Shown: piece after piece, positions 28,883-37,807 of the stretch | How positions within the stretch are numbered: position 1 is the stretch's first letter | Layout: every line of letters begins with the position of its first letter | Assembly: GCA_947173955.1 (NCBI GenBank) | Contig: CAMWHE010000010.1 | Location: forward strand, 1-61,048 | Length of the DNA: 61,048 bases | Direction: 5' to 3' | Origin: an uncultured Bacteroidales bacterium | GTDB lineage: Bacteria; Bacteroidota; Bacteroidia; Bacteroidales; Muribaculaceae | The notes under the pieces: model-generated | The model's database searches: none | What the model saw: only the letters and a program-made list of their open reading frames with translations | Told to the model about the DNA's origin: nothing | Translations under genes and position numbers: made by a program

Positions 28883-30388
28883 ATGAAACCTACCGTCGTC
28901 ATCATAGTCATAGCCGCCTATTTTCTGCTGCTGATCGGCATCTCGATGCTTGCCGGTCGGCGCGCCGGGTCAACAACCTTCTTCGGAGGGGAACGGCGCA
29001 CGCCCTGGCCGATCGTTGCCTTCGCGATGATCGGAGCATCGATCTCCGGCGTGACCTTCGTGTCAGTCCCCGGCATGGTCAGTGCCAACGGCTACGCATA
29101 TCTGCAGATGATACTCGGCTTCGTCGTAGGCTATGCCCTGATAGCCTTCGCACTGATCCCGATGTTCTACCGCCGCAACCTCATCTCGATCTACAGCTAC
29201 CTGCAGCAACGCTTCGGCAACTCTACCTACCGCTCCGGAGCGTGGTTTTTCTTCTTCAGCAAGATGCTCGGAGCGGGTGTCAGGTTCTTCGTCGTATGCG
29301 TCGTCCTTCAGGAACTCGTCTTCGGTCCTCTGGGCGTGCCATTTTCATTCAATGTCATGGTCACCATCGCGCTGATATGGCTCTATACGGCCCGATCGGG
29401 GGTCAAGGCCGTGATCTGGACCGACACACTGAAGAGCTTCTGCCTGATAATGTCGGTAGTGCTATGCATATATTTCGTTGCCCGCGGGATGGGTCACAGC
29501 GCCGGGTCGCTTGCCTCGGCCGTCAAGAGCCACGCCACCTCGCGCATCTTCTTTTTCGACGACCCGATGTCAGGCAACTACTTCTGGAAGCAGTTCATCG
29601 CCGGCGTATTTCTGGCAGTGGCTATGACAGGACTCGACCAGGATATGATGCAGCGCACACTGGCCTGCGGCGACTACAGGCAGGCGCGCAAAAACCTGAT
29701 AGTCGCGTCAATGATGCAGCTGATCGTCGTAGCGCTCTTTCTCATCCTGGGGACACTGCTCGTCATGTTCGTCGAGAGCCGCCACGACCTGACGATCCCG
29801 CAGAAGAGCGACAGCCTGTTCGCCATGGTCGCCACTCATCCCGACATGCCACTTATAGTCGGCATCCTCTTTATCCTCGGGCTCATCTCGGCAGCCTACT
29901 CCGCTGCCGGATCGGCGCTTACATCGCTGACTACATCTTTCACCATCGACATCCTTGACGCCACACGCTATCCCTCACACAAGCTTGACCGCGTGAGACG
30001 TATCACCCACATAGCCATGTCGGCCTGCATGGGAGCCATAATCATCTGCTTCTACTATATCAGCGACTCCGATGCAATCAGCGCCGTCTATACGCTCGCC
30101 TCCTATACCTACGGGCCGATACTCGGACTATTCGCCTACGGGATGCTCTCACGGCGCCCCGTCCGCGACCGGCTCGTGCCCATAGCATGCGTCGCAGCCC
30201 CTCTGCTCTCATGGGCGACTACCCGGCTGCTCGCGGCTACTGCCGGCTATCACACCGGATTTGAACTTCTACTCATCAACGCAGCCTACACCGTATTAGG
30301 CCTGATAATTCTATCCAAGCCATGTCAACAACACAGCTCAACAGAGCCCTCTGGCTCGTCGACCTCCTCAGACGCTACGGACGCCTGA
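28883..30388 (+). CDS. Sodium:solute symporter family protein
   Basis: About 501 residues from the ATG at 28883, chosen because the hydrophobic first helix (VVIIVIAAYFLLLIGISMLAG) begins there; a longer frame adds a basic leader that overlaps namZ. SSS-family topology with ~13 membrane segments and the typical FFGGERRTPWPIVAFAMIGASISGVTFV segment. It sits between a NamZ-like enzyme and a WYL regulator, so a cell-wall sugar or amino sugar is a plausible substrate (inference). The last 22 codons overlap the start of the next gene in another frame, an unusually long overlap of 67 bases. Confidence 0.87.
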   Translation: MKPTVVIIVIAAYFLLLIGISMLAGRRAGSTTFFGGERRTPWPIVAFAMIGASISGVTFVSVPGMVSANGYAYLQMILGFVVGYALIAFALIPMFYRRNLISIYSYLQQRFGNSTYRSGAWFFFFSKMLGAGVRFFVVCVVLQELVFGPLGVPFSFNVMVTIALIWLYTARSGVKAVIWTDTLKSFCLIMSVVLCIYFVARGMGHSAGSLASAVKSHATSRIFFFDDPMSGNYFWKQFIAGVFLAVAMTGLDQDMMQRTLACGDYRQARKNLIVASMMQLIVVALFLILGTLLVMFVESRHDLTIPQKSDSLFAMVATHPDMPLIVGILFILGLISAAYSAAGSALTSLTTSFTIDILDATRYPSHKLDRVRRITHIAMSACMGAIIICFYYISDSDAISAVYTLASYTYGPILGLFAYGMLSRRPVRDRLVPIACVAAPLLSWATTRLLAATAGYHTGFELLLINAAYTVLGLIILSKPCQQHSSTEPSGSSTSSDATDA

Positions 30389-31212
30389 CACGCGCCGACA
30401 TCAATCAGCACTGGCGGCGCACATCCTTCTCCGATGGCAGGGACATCCCGCGACGCACCTTTTTCAACTATAGGGAGGAGGTGGAGTCGATATTCAATAT
30501 CCGCATACTCTGCGACCCCAACACCTATGAATACTATCTCGAAGAAGACGATCACGCACGCAGCATGACCAACTGGATCGTCCATTCATCCGAGCTAAGC
30601 CAGGCTCTGTCAGACTCGCGTGAGGTCGCGCAGAGCATCTTTCTGGAAGACATCCCGTCGGCGCGCGACTATCTCAGCCTCGCCGTCGAGGCTCTCAAGG
30701 AAAAGCAGTGCCTGCGATTTGACTATGCGCCCTACACACGCTCCACACCGACGCGCGACGTCGTTCTCGAGCCATACTTCCTCAAGCTCTTCAAGCAGCG
30801 TTGGTATGTGACCGGACGCGTCCCCGCCGACAAGGCCATCAAGACCTACGCGCTCGACCGTATGATTTCGCCCGTACTCACCGGCATCAGTTACGCCGTG
30901 CCCGACGATTTCGACGCCGAGAGCTATTTCCGCGACAGCTTCGGCATCGTCTTCACCCAGGGCGAAGTCAAGAATGTCATGCTGAAAGTCGATTCGCGAC
31001 AGGCCAAATACTTCCGCGCCCTGCCGCTCCACCACTCCCAGCAGGAACTGATCCACGACACCTACTCCATCTTCACCTACCGGCTGAAGATTACCGCCGA
31101 CTTCATCCAGGAACTACTCTCCCACGGCTCCGGCGTCATGGTCATGCAGCCCCCCGAGCTCCGCGCCATGATCCTCAACGAATTGCGCGCCACCCTCGCC
31201 CTCTACGACTGA
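30322..31212 (+). CDS. WYL-domain transcriptional regulator
   Basis: Protein of 296 residues. The N-terminal winged helix (LNRALWLVDLLRRYGRLTRADINQHW, residues ~5-32) supports the start at 30322 despite the overlap with the symporter gene. The WYL domain is at about residues 115-195 (CLRFDYAPY, LEPYFLKLFKQRWYVTGR) with a C-terminal extension. Such proteins bind DNA and sense a ligand, often a nucleic acid or nucleotide. It may control the upstream symporter and NamZ genes. Confidence 0.85.
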   Translation: MSTTQLNRALWLVDLLRRYGRLTRADINQHWRRTSFSDGRDIPRRTFFNYREEVESIFNIRILCDPNTYEYYLEEDDHARSMTNWIVHSSELSQALSDSREVAQSIFLEDIPSARDYLSLAVEALKEKQCLRFDYAPYTRSTPTRDVVLEPYFLKLFKQRWYVTGRVPADKAIKTYALDRMISPVLTGISYAVPDDFDAESYFRDSFGIVFTQGEVKNVMLKVDSRQAKYFRALPLHHSQQELIHDTYSIFTYRLKITADFIQELLSHGSGVMVMQPPELRAMILNELRATLALYD

Positions 31213-31292
31213 ATTTGATAATTACTCGGGCATATGCGGTGTTAATAGCGGTTAAACGCGCTGACAGGCATGGCGGTATGGCAGGTTTTTCT

Positions 31293-31300
31293 TATCTTTG
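31293..31300 (+). promoter_or_regulatory. Putative -7 box of rex operon
   Basis: TATCTTTG matches TAnnTTTG, 31 bases before the rex ATG at 31332. It separates rex from the WYL gene transcript. Confidence 0.55.
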
Positions 31301-31331
31301 TAGATTAAACATACCATCATTATCCACATCG

Positions 31332-31979
31332 ATGCCCGAAAGTAAAGACAACAATCTGCGCGATTTCATCCCGGAGCCCGCCCTGCGCCGTCTCCCCTGG
31401 TATCTGGCCTACGTGAGCATGCTGCGCGACAAGCACGTGGAGCATGTATCGTCGACCCACATCTCCCGCGAGCTCAATGTCGACGCCTCACAGATCGCCA
31501 AGGATCTCTCGTTCCTCAACATCAAGGGCAAGACACGTATCGGCTACAATGTAGTACACCTTGAGAAGGAGCTACGCAACTTCCTGGGATTCAGTCGCAC
31601 ACATAACGCCGTCATCTTCGGCGCCGGCAGCCTCGGCGCCGCCCTGATGCAGGACTCGGGTCTGTCGCGCTACGGCCTTCGCGTAGTGGCCGGATTCGAT
31701 ATTAACCCCGACATTATCGGCACTCAGATTGGAGGCGTGCCGGTCTATTCCATCGACGAACTTGATACCCGTTGCCGCCGCCTCAGAGCCGATATCGGTA
31801 TCATCACCGTGCCGGTCGACCATGCTCAGGACGCTGCCGATATGCTCATCTCCGCCGGCGTCAAGGCTTTATGGAACTTTACCCCCGTGCGTATCCGCGT
31901 GGCCGACGGCATCGTGATCGCCAACACATCGATCTACGCCCACCTTGCCGTGATGTACAACCGATTAGACAACATGTAA
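31332..31979 (+). CDS. rex: Redox-sensing transcriptional repressor Rex
   Basis: Protein of 215 residues from the ATG at 31332, placed behind a -7 box; the frame is open much further upstream but overlaps the WYL gene. The N-terminal winged helix (LPWYLAYVSML, SSTHISRELNVDASQIAKDLSFL) is followed by a Rossmann domain (VIFGAGSLGAALM) and the C-terminal NTSIYAHLAVMYNRL. Rex senses the NADH/NAD+ ratio. The next gene starts one base after its stop. Confidence 0.93.
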   Translation: MPESKDNNLRDFIPEPALRRLPWYLAYVSMLRDKHVEHVSSTHISRELNVDASQIAKDLSFLNIKGKTRIGYNVVHLEKELRNFLGFSRTHNAVIFGAGSLGAALMQDSGLSRYGLRVVAGFDINPDIIGTQIGGVPVYSIDELDTRCRRLRADIGIITVPVDHAQDAADMLISAGVKALWNFTPVRIRVADGIVIANTSIYAHLAVMYNRLDNM

Positions 31980-32528
31980 ATGAAGATACTTTATTGCGAG
32001 AACCCGATCTGGACCACCTGCGAGCCGACTGATGTCAGCCTGCTGGTCGACTCGTCGCTTTCGCGCAATTTCCATCCTCTCTTTCTCCCGCCACACTCCG
32101 ATGAGTGGCGGCTGACACTGGGGGTAGCGGTCAGAATAGTCCGGCTCGGCAAATTTATCTCCCCGCGATTCGCCCACCGCTACTACGACGCCGCGACTCT
32201 CATAGCTCGCCTTCGTCCCGCGGATGTCGTGCTGCCTGCTTCCGCCACAATGACCGCATTCGACTCGTCGGCCATCGTAGGCGAGTGGATGGCAGTCGAA
32301 GACACTACGGCGCAGACTCTCGCCATAGGCGGCGACACAGACCTTACAATACCTTTCGAGCGTGACTCCATCGACCGGCTCATAGCCTATCTGAGCTGCT
32401 ACTTCATGCTCAAGACCGGCGACATCATCGTGGCAGGCGACTGCGGCTTTGCCACCTCACCTCGGATCAACACGGCTCTGCGACTTACACTCAACGGCGC
32501 GGAATGCCTGAATTTCAAGATAAAATAG
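31980..32528 (+). CDS. Hypothetical protein, weakly FAH-like
   Basis: Protein of 182 residues, no signal peptide or membrane segment. The C-terminal part (LKTGDIIVAGDCGFATSPRI, then NGAECLNFKIK) weakly recalls the end of fumarylacetoacetate hydrolase-fold proteins (PGDVI.TG.P), but the N-terminal half does not match anything I recognise. It begins right after the rex stop and ends 7 bases before porU, so it is translated in the same operon. Function unknown. Confidence 0.7.
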   Translation: MKILYCENPIWTTCEPTDVSLLVDSSLSRNFHPLFLPPHSDEWRLTLGVAVRIVRLGKFISPRFAHRYYDAATLIARLRPADVVLPASATMTAFDSSAIVGEWMAVEDTTAQTLAIGGDTDLTIPFERDSIDRLIAYLSCYFMLKTGDIIVAGDCGFATSPRINTALRLTLNGAECLNFKIK

Positions 32529-32535
32529 CACACAC

Positions 32536-35500
32536 ATGACCTTTACCTTACATACATTGAAAACCATAATGACCACCCTGGCGCTGCTGACAGCGCTGGC
32601 GGCACAGGCTTTGCACCCCGACTACTATGCATCCTCGTCGTCACTCGCATCCGGGCGCTGGGTCAAGATCAAAGTCGGACAGGCAGGAATGCAGCAGATA
32701 ACAGCCGAAGAGCTGGCCGCCGCTGGCTTTTCCGATCCGGAGCGGGTCGGAGTCTACGGATTCAGCTCCGTCGACATCTCCGACCATAACCTCACCGATG
32801 CAAAGCCCGACGACCTCCCGGCTATACCGTCAATCTGTACGGAAGATGGCAAACTTATTTTCTACGCCGAGAATGGCGAACGCTGTGGCGTAGGATTCAA
32901 CAGCTCCGGCAATGTCACGCCCGCCTTCCGCCAGAACCCTTCTTCACGCGAGGGCTATTATTTCCTGCATGAGACCGAAGCGCCCCTCCGCCCGCGGCTC
33001 GACAATGTCCGTCCGGTCGGCAACAAGCCGAGCAACTCCTACCTGACCCTGCTCATGCATAAATACATGGACCGCTACCACACCGGTGCGGGTGCCATAA
33101 TTCTGAGCGACAACATCGTCAAGCTTCCTGCCCGCAAGCTAACCCACACCTTCGACGTGCTGCGCCCCGACCCCTCGCGTTTCCCGACCTACCACATCAG
33201 TTACGCAGCCTACAGTGCCGACAACAATGCAAAACTCTCCGTTTCCTATCCCAACGGAATCTACACCTATACCTTTACCGGCACAGCCACGACGCTTTTC
33301 ACCCGCGCCTACACCAACTCGTCAACAATCGGCAAGCTCGAATCCGACTGCACTTCGGCCGTATCGCTCACCGCGCGTACAGACAATCTTGATTTCGCAG
33401 CCATCAACTATGTGGCGATGCTCTACTACCGTCTGGGCGATTTCGTCGATGACCAGTCGCAGATGTCGTTCTATACTTCAGGAGCGCTGAATACCGGACA
33501 GCAATTCCGGTTTACCAATGTCGACGCATCTGCTCCGCTTGAAGTCTGGGATCTTACCACAGCGTCCATGCCGGTAAGGCTCCCGGTCACAGCCGACACG
33601 GAGACATCCGCCATCGCCGTCAACAAAACCGTCCGCGCCGACGGCACTCTCAGCCGGTTTATCGCCTTCAAGCCCTCGCTTCAGCTCAACAGCGTGGAGA
33701 TCATAGGTGAAGCTGATAATTCCGATCTGCACTCATCCCCGACACCCGATCTGGTCATAATTACTACGCCGGGACTGCGTCCCCAGGCAGAACGCCTTGC
33801 CGAACTCCACCGCACCTACCAGAATATGGATGTCATGGTCGCCGACCATCTGAGCATCTTCAACGAATTCTCCTCCGGCACTCCGTCGGCCGACGCTCTG
33901 CGACGCTTCGTCAAGATGCTCTACGACCGCGACCCCGGCAAGCTTCGCCACCTCCTTCTGCTGGGCACAAGCTATGTCAATCCGCGCGGTATCGACACAT
34001 CGGTCTGTCCCGATATCGCCACATACATCCCCACCTTTCCCACTGAAGATGTATCATGCCAGTTCAATGAAGCCAAAGCCTACAGCGCCGACAGCTTCTT
34101 CGGAATTATGGCCGACGGATCCATGTCGCCTCTGACATCCGCCATGGACATCAATGTCGGGAGAATCCCGGCCTGCGATGCCGCCGAGGCAGCCGCCTAC
34201 ATCGACAAGGCGGAGCGCTATCTGACCCATCCCGCCGAAAGCGATGTCCGCTCGCGCGTAATCTCCATCAGCGACCGCGGCAACTCGAGCGGCCACACCC
34301 TGCAGGCTATCGAGGCCGGCGACCTTATTACCCACCTGGCGCCCGGAACGCACATTTTCCGCGACTACGACCCTGTCTATTTTTACACCAACAATGACCC
34401 GAAGATCCACAATACCGTCATCGCCGACCAGCTGCAGACCGGTGTCGGATTCCTGACCTATTGCGGCCACGGCAATGAGATCTCCATTGGCTCCGCTCCG
34501 CTCTGGGGGCGCCGCAACATCACGTCCACCCGTGTGGCCGACCCTCCCTTCGTCATGCTCGCCACATGCGATTCCTATCCGTTCGACCTCGGAAGACACG
34601 GACTGGGTCACTCATTTATACTGTCGCCCGACGCAGGTGCGATAGCCATGATAGCATCGTGCCGTGAGGTTCAGATGTCGCTTAACCAGCGGCTCCATCT
34701 CGCCGTCATCCGCGAATACTTCGCCGAAGAGACCCCGGCAACCATGGGCGACATCTACCGTCTCGCCCACAATCGGATGAAGGCTGAAGAGTCGGAAATC
34801 CACGTCATCAATACCCTATGCTACAGTTTTGCTGGTGACCCCGCGCTCCCGCTCTATTCCTACACCCACTCCATCGAGCCGGAAAGTTCTGCTGTCACCC
34901 TTACGCCCCACTCTGCCGACAATCGCATCGCCGGAACCGTCAATCGCGCTGACGGCACTCCCGACACCGATTTCGACGGCACCCTGATCGCCGACCTATA
35001 CACACCACCCTACGCGACCAAAACATACTTCCATGCCTCCTCCGATACCCTCCGGCAGGTAACTCTCGACGGCGACCATCTAACCACAGTCAAAGCCCGA
35101 GTGACAGCCGGACGCTTCGATTTCAACCTCGATATGCCCAACGTCATCACCCCGGGCTCCGGGTTTGAACTTCATCTCGCAGCTCTGCGCGACGGCTCCC
35201 ACGACCGGGCCGCCATCACACTCCGCGATGTGACAGTCGGCGATTCCGAATCGGATGAACCGATTCAGGACAATCCTCCCGTCATCACCGATTTCAGCGT
35301 TGAGACATCGGCCGACAGCGATGGTACCGTCACCGATACCACACCGGCCATCCGCGCTGAATGGATCACGCCCTATACCATCTCCCATCGCGGAGTGGCA
35401 TCGACCTCCTATCTCGAAATCGACGGCAGGCGCATCCCCCTGCGCGGCATAGCCTCATCAGAAAGCGACGAAACCGGATCGCTTTACTATACACCCGGCC

Positions 35501-35880
35501 CGCTCGCCGACGGCCTGCATACAGCCCGGCTGTATATAGCTGACAATGCCGGACGCGCCGCCGAGGCATCCCTGCATTTCACAGTCGTCAGCACCTCTGC
35601 CACAGCCTCTCTCTGCGTCGACCGTCCGGTAGCATCCGGTAGCGTCGCCATCGATCTGACCCATGACTTTCCGGGGCTGCCCTCAGGCCGGCTTGTCATA
35701 ATCGACCGCAGCGGCAATACGGTCATGTCAGTCACTGACCCGTCATTCCCATTCGACTGGGATTGCTGTGACAGCAACGGCAAACGCGTTCCTGACGGCC
35801 GCTACACCATACGCGCATGGCTCCGCCGGGACAAGACCCTCTGCGAGGCCGCTCCGACCGAGATCGTCGTAATAGAATAA
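32536..35880 (+). CDS. porU: Type IX secretion sortase PorU (peptidase C25)
   Basis: Protein of 1114 residues with a signal peptide. The gingipain-type C25 domain covers about residues 400-770; the catalytic dyad is visible as His645 (YCGHGNE) and Cys678 (ATCDSYPFD). The C-terminal part has Ig-like strands and ends in an FlgD-like region (DWDCCDSNGKRVPDGRYTIRAW) typical of PorU. The enzyme removes the C-terminal signal of T9SS cargo and attaches it to lipopolysaccharide at the cell surface. It lies in an operon with rex upstream and a YeiH-type transporter downstream. Confidence 0.92.
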   Translation: MTFTLHTLKTIMTTLALLTALAAQALHPDYYASSSSLASGRWVKIKVGQAGMQQITAEELAAAGFSDPERVGVYGFSSVDISDHNLTDAKPDDLPAIPSICTEDGKLIFYAENGERCGVGFNSSGNVTPAFRQNPSSREGYYFLHETEAPLRPRLDNVRPVGNKPSNSYLTLLMHKYMDRYHTGAGAIILSDNIVKLPARKLTHTFDVLRPDPSRFPTYHISYAAYSADNNAKLSVSYPNGIYTYTFTGTATTLFTRAYTNSSTIGKLESDCTSAVSLTARTDNLDFAAINYVAMLYYRLGDFVDDQSQMSFYTSGALNTGQQFRFTNVDASAPLEVWDLTTASMPVRLPVTADTETSAIAVNKTVRADGTLSRFIAFKPSLQLNSVEIIGEADNSDLHSSPTPDLVIITTPGLRPQAERLAELHRTYQNMDVMVADHLSIFNEFSSGTPSADALRRFVKMLYDRDPGKLRHLLLLGTSYVNPRGIDTSVCPDIATYIPTFPTEDVSCQFNEAKAYSADSFFGIMADGSMSPLTSAMDINVGRIPACDAAEAAAYIDKAERYLTHPAESDVRSRVISISDRGNSSGHTLQAIEAGDLITHLAPGTHIFRDYDPVYFYTNNDPKIHNTVIADQLQTGVGFLTYCGHGNEISIGSAPLWGRRNITSTRVADPPFVMLATCDSYPFDLGRHGLGHSFILSPDAGAIAMIASCREVQMSLNQRLHLAVIREYFAEETPATMGDIYRLAHNRMKAEESEIHVINTLCYSFAGDPALPLYSYTHSIEPESSAVTLTPHSADNRIAGTVNRADGTPDTDFDGTLIADLYTPPYATKTYFHASSDTLRQVTLDGDHLTTVKARVTAGRFDFNLDMPNVITPGSGFELHLAALRDGSHDRAAITLRDVTVGDSESDEPIQDNPPVITDFSVETSADSDGTVTDTTPAIRAEWITPYTISHRGVASTSYLEIDGRRIPLRGIASSESDETGSLYYTPGPLADGLHTARLYIADNAGRAAEASLHFTVVSTSATASLCVDRPVASGSVAIDLTHDFPGLPSGRLVIIDRSGNTVMSVTDPSFPFDWDCCDSNGKRVPDGRYTIRAWLRRDKTLCEAAPTEIVVIE

Positions 35881-35925
35881 CCGTACAATCAAACCCCAAC
35901 TCATAACCAGTCAACACATAACATA

Positions 35926-36993
35926 ATGAAGATTACCGAACAACGCAGCAGCATGCTCCACGGCATACTCCTCATAGCCCTCTTCGCCTGCGCGGCATTC
36001 TATATCGGCAGCGCAAAGATATTTACCGACATTTCATTCAGTCCGATGATTATCGGAATCATCCTCGGTATGCTCTATGCCAATTCCCTGCGCAACCATC
36101 TGCCCCAGACATGGGTACCCGGTATACAGTTCTGTTCCAAGCGTCTGCTCCGTATCGGCATCATATTCTACGGCTTCCGCCTGACATTCCAGGACATAGC
36201 CCATGTCGGCGTCGCCGGCATAGCTATCGACGCCATAATAGTCACTGTCACGATCGTCGGAGGCTACCTCGTCGGCAGCCGGCTGCTGAAAATGGACCGC
36301 GACACCGCCATGCTGACATCCGTCGGCAGCGGCATCTGTGGCGCAGCCGCCGTACTCGGAGCCGAAGCCACCCTCCGCACCAAGCCCTACAAGACTGCTG
36401 TCGCCGTCGCTACCGTAGTGATTTTCGGCACGCTCTCCATGTTCATCTACCCCATCCTCTACCGTACGGGAGTCCTACATCTCTCCCCCTCCGAGATGGG
36501 CATCTACGGTGGCTCGACTCTTCACGAGGTAGCTCACGCCGTAGGCGCCGGCAATGCGATGGGCGAAGAGATAGCATCGACAACCGTGATTGTCAAGATG
36601 ATACGCGTCATGATGCTCGTTCCCGTCCTGCTTATTCTCGGCATTTGGGCTGCACGCCGCCATCAGGCCGATACCGAAGGCACGGGTAAAGGCAAAGTCG
36701 CAATCCCCTGGTTTGCATTCGGATTTCTGGCCGTGATCGCCCTCAACTCGCTCTCAGTCTACCTCAACTCGCTCTCCACTCCCTGTGGCATTCCTGCCGG
36801 AGCCGTCAGCGTAATCAACTATATCGACACTTTCCTGCTGACCATGGCCATGGCCGCACTCGGAGCGGAGACATCCATTGATAAGTTCAAGAAGGCCGGA
36901 GCCAAACCCTTCGTACTCGCATTCATAATCTACATCTGGCTGCTCGGCGGTGGCTATCTGCTCGCCCGCTATCTCGCTCCCGCCCTTCTTTAA
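35926..36993 (+). CDS. YeiH/UPF0324 family putative sulfate exporter
   Basis: Protein of 355 residues with about ten hydrophobic segments. Family motifs include FSPMIIGIILGMLYAN, LLRIGIIFYGFRLTF, GSGICGAAAVLGAEA and STLHEVAHAVGAG. Members are annotated as putative sulfate or small-acid exporters; the substrate has not been shown for this protein. It starts 45 bases after porU and precedes a glycosyltransferase gene. Confidence 0.88.
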   Translation: MKITEQRSSMLHGILLIALFACAAFYIGSAKIFTDISFSPMIIGIILGMLYANSLRNHLPQTWVPGIQFCSKRLLRIGIIFYGFRLTFQDIAHVGVAGIAIDAIIVTVTIVGGYLVGSRLLKMDRDTAMLTSVGSGICGAAAVLGAEATLRTKPYKTAVAVATVVIFGTLSMFIYPILYRTGVLHLSPSEMGIYGGSTLHEVAHAVGAGNAMGEEIASTTVIVKMIRVMMLVPVLLILGIWAARRHQADTEGTGKGKVAIPWFAFGFLAVIALNSLSVYLNSLSTPCGIPAGAVSVINYIDTFLLTMAMAALGAETSIDKFKKAGAKPFVLAFIIYIWLLGGGYLLARYLAPALL

Positions 36994-37037
36994 CTTCCCG
37001 AATCCATCCAAAAGAGAATCGTCAAAACATATCACTC

Positions 37038-37802
37038 ATGACTACGACGCGCCCCACACCCTCTTCCGATTGCGTTGTCATCATCCCGATGTACAACGAG
37101 TGTGAAAATGCCGAGGCCATAATCGATGCCGTCATGGCTCTGCCTCATCCTATGAATGTCCTCGTCATCGACGACGGCTCTCCCGACGGCACGGCCGACA
37201 TCGTCAGACGCCAGATAGAGCGCTATCCCGGACGAGTCGACCTCATCGAGCGCGAAGGCAAGCTCGGACTCGGCACAGCCTATATAGCCGGCTTCCGCTA
37301 TGCTCTTGATGCCGGCTACGAATATATCTTCGAGATGGATGCCGACTTCTCACACAATCCCAACGACCTGATGGCGCTCTACAAAGCCTGCTCCGAGCAG
37401 GGAGCCGACATAGCCATCGGATCGCGCTACATCACGGGGGTCAATGTCGTCAACTGGCCGATGGGTCGCGTACTGATGAGCTATTACGCATCAAAATATG
37501 TCCGCATAGTCACCCGCATGAAGGTGCGCGACACGACTGCCGGATTCGTCTGCTACCGCCGCCGTGTGCTCGCCACCCTCGAGCTCGACAAGATACGCTT
37601 CAAAGGCTATGCCTTCCAGATCGAGATGAAATTCACTGCCTACAAGTGCGGCTTCAAGATTGTCGAGGTGCCGATCATATTCGTCAACCGCGTCCTCGGA
37701 CAGAGCAAGATGAGCAGCGGCATCTTCGGCGAGGCCGTATTCGGCGTCCTTAAGCTCAAAATGTCAAGCTGGTTCCGCAAATACCCGAAACCTGTAGAAT
37801 AA
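37038..37802 (+). CDS. Polyprenol-phosphate mannosyltransferase-like GT2
   Basis: Protein of 254 residues with a single GT-A domain and no C-terminal membrane helices. Motifs: VVIIPMYNECENAEAII, VIDDGSPDGTAD (nucleotide-sugar site), EMDADFSHNP (DXD) and the GSRYITG region. It matches dolichol/polyprenol-phosphate mannose synthases, which supply a lipid-linked mannose donor at the cytoplasmic face. It is followed 5 bases later by pyrC. Confidence 0.86.
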   Translation: MTTTRPTPSSDCVVIIPMYNECENAEAIIDAVMALPHPMNVLVIDDGSPDGTADIVRRQIERYPGRVDLIEREGKLGLGTAYIAGFRYALDAGYEYIFEMDADFSHNPNDLMALYKACSEQGADIAIGSRYITGVNVVNWPMGRVLMSYYASKYVRIVTRMKVRDTTAGFVCYRRRVLATLELDKIRFKGYAFQIEMKFTAYKCGFKIVEVPIIFVNRVLGQSKMSSGIFGEAVFGVLKLKMSSWFRKYPKPVE

Positions 37803-37807
37803 CCCCC

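Noticed and set aside
30801-31331. Upstream extension of rex by 177 codons
   Set aside because: It overlaps the WYL gene in another frame, is Arg/His-rich, and the standard Rex start lies at 31332 behind a -7 box.
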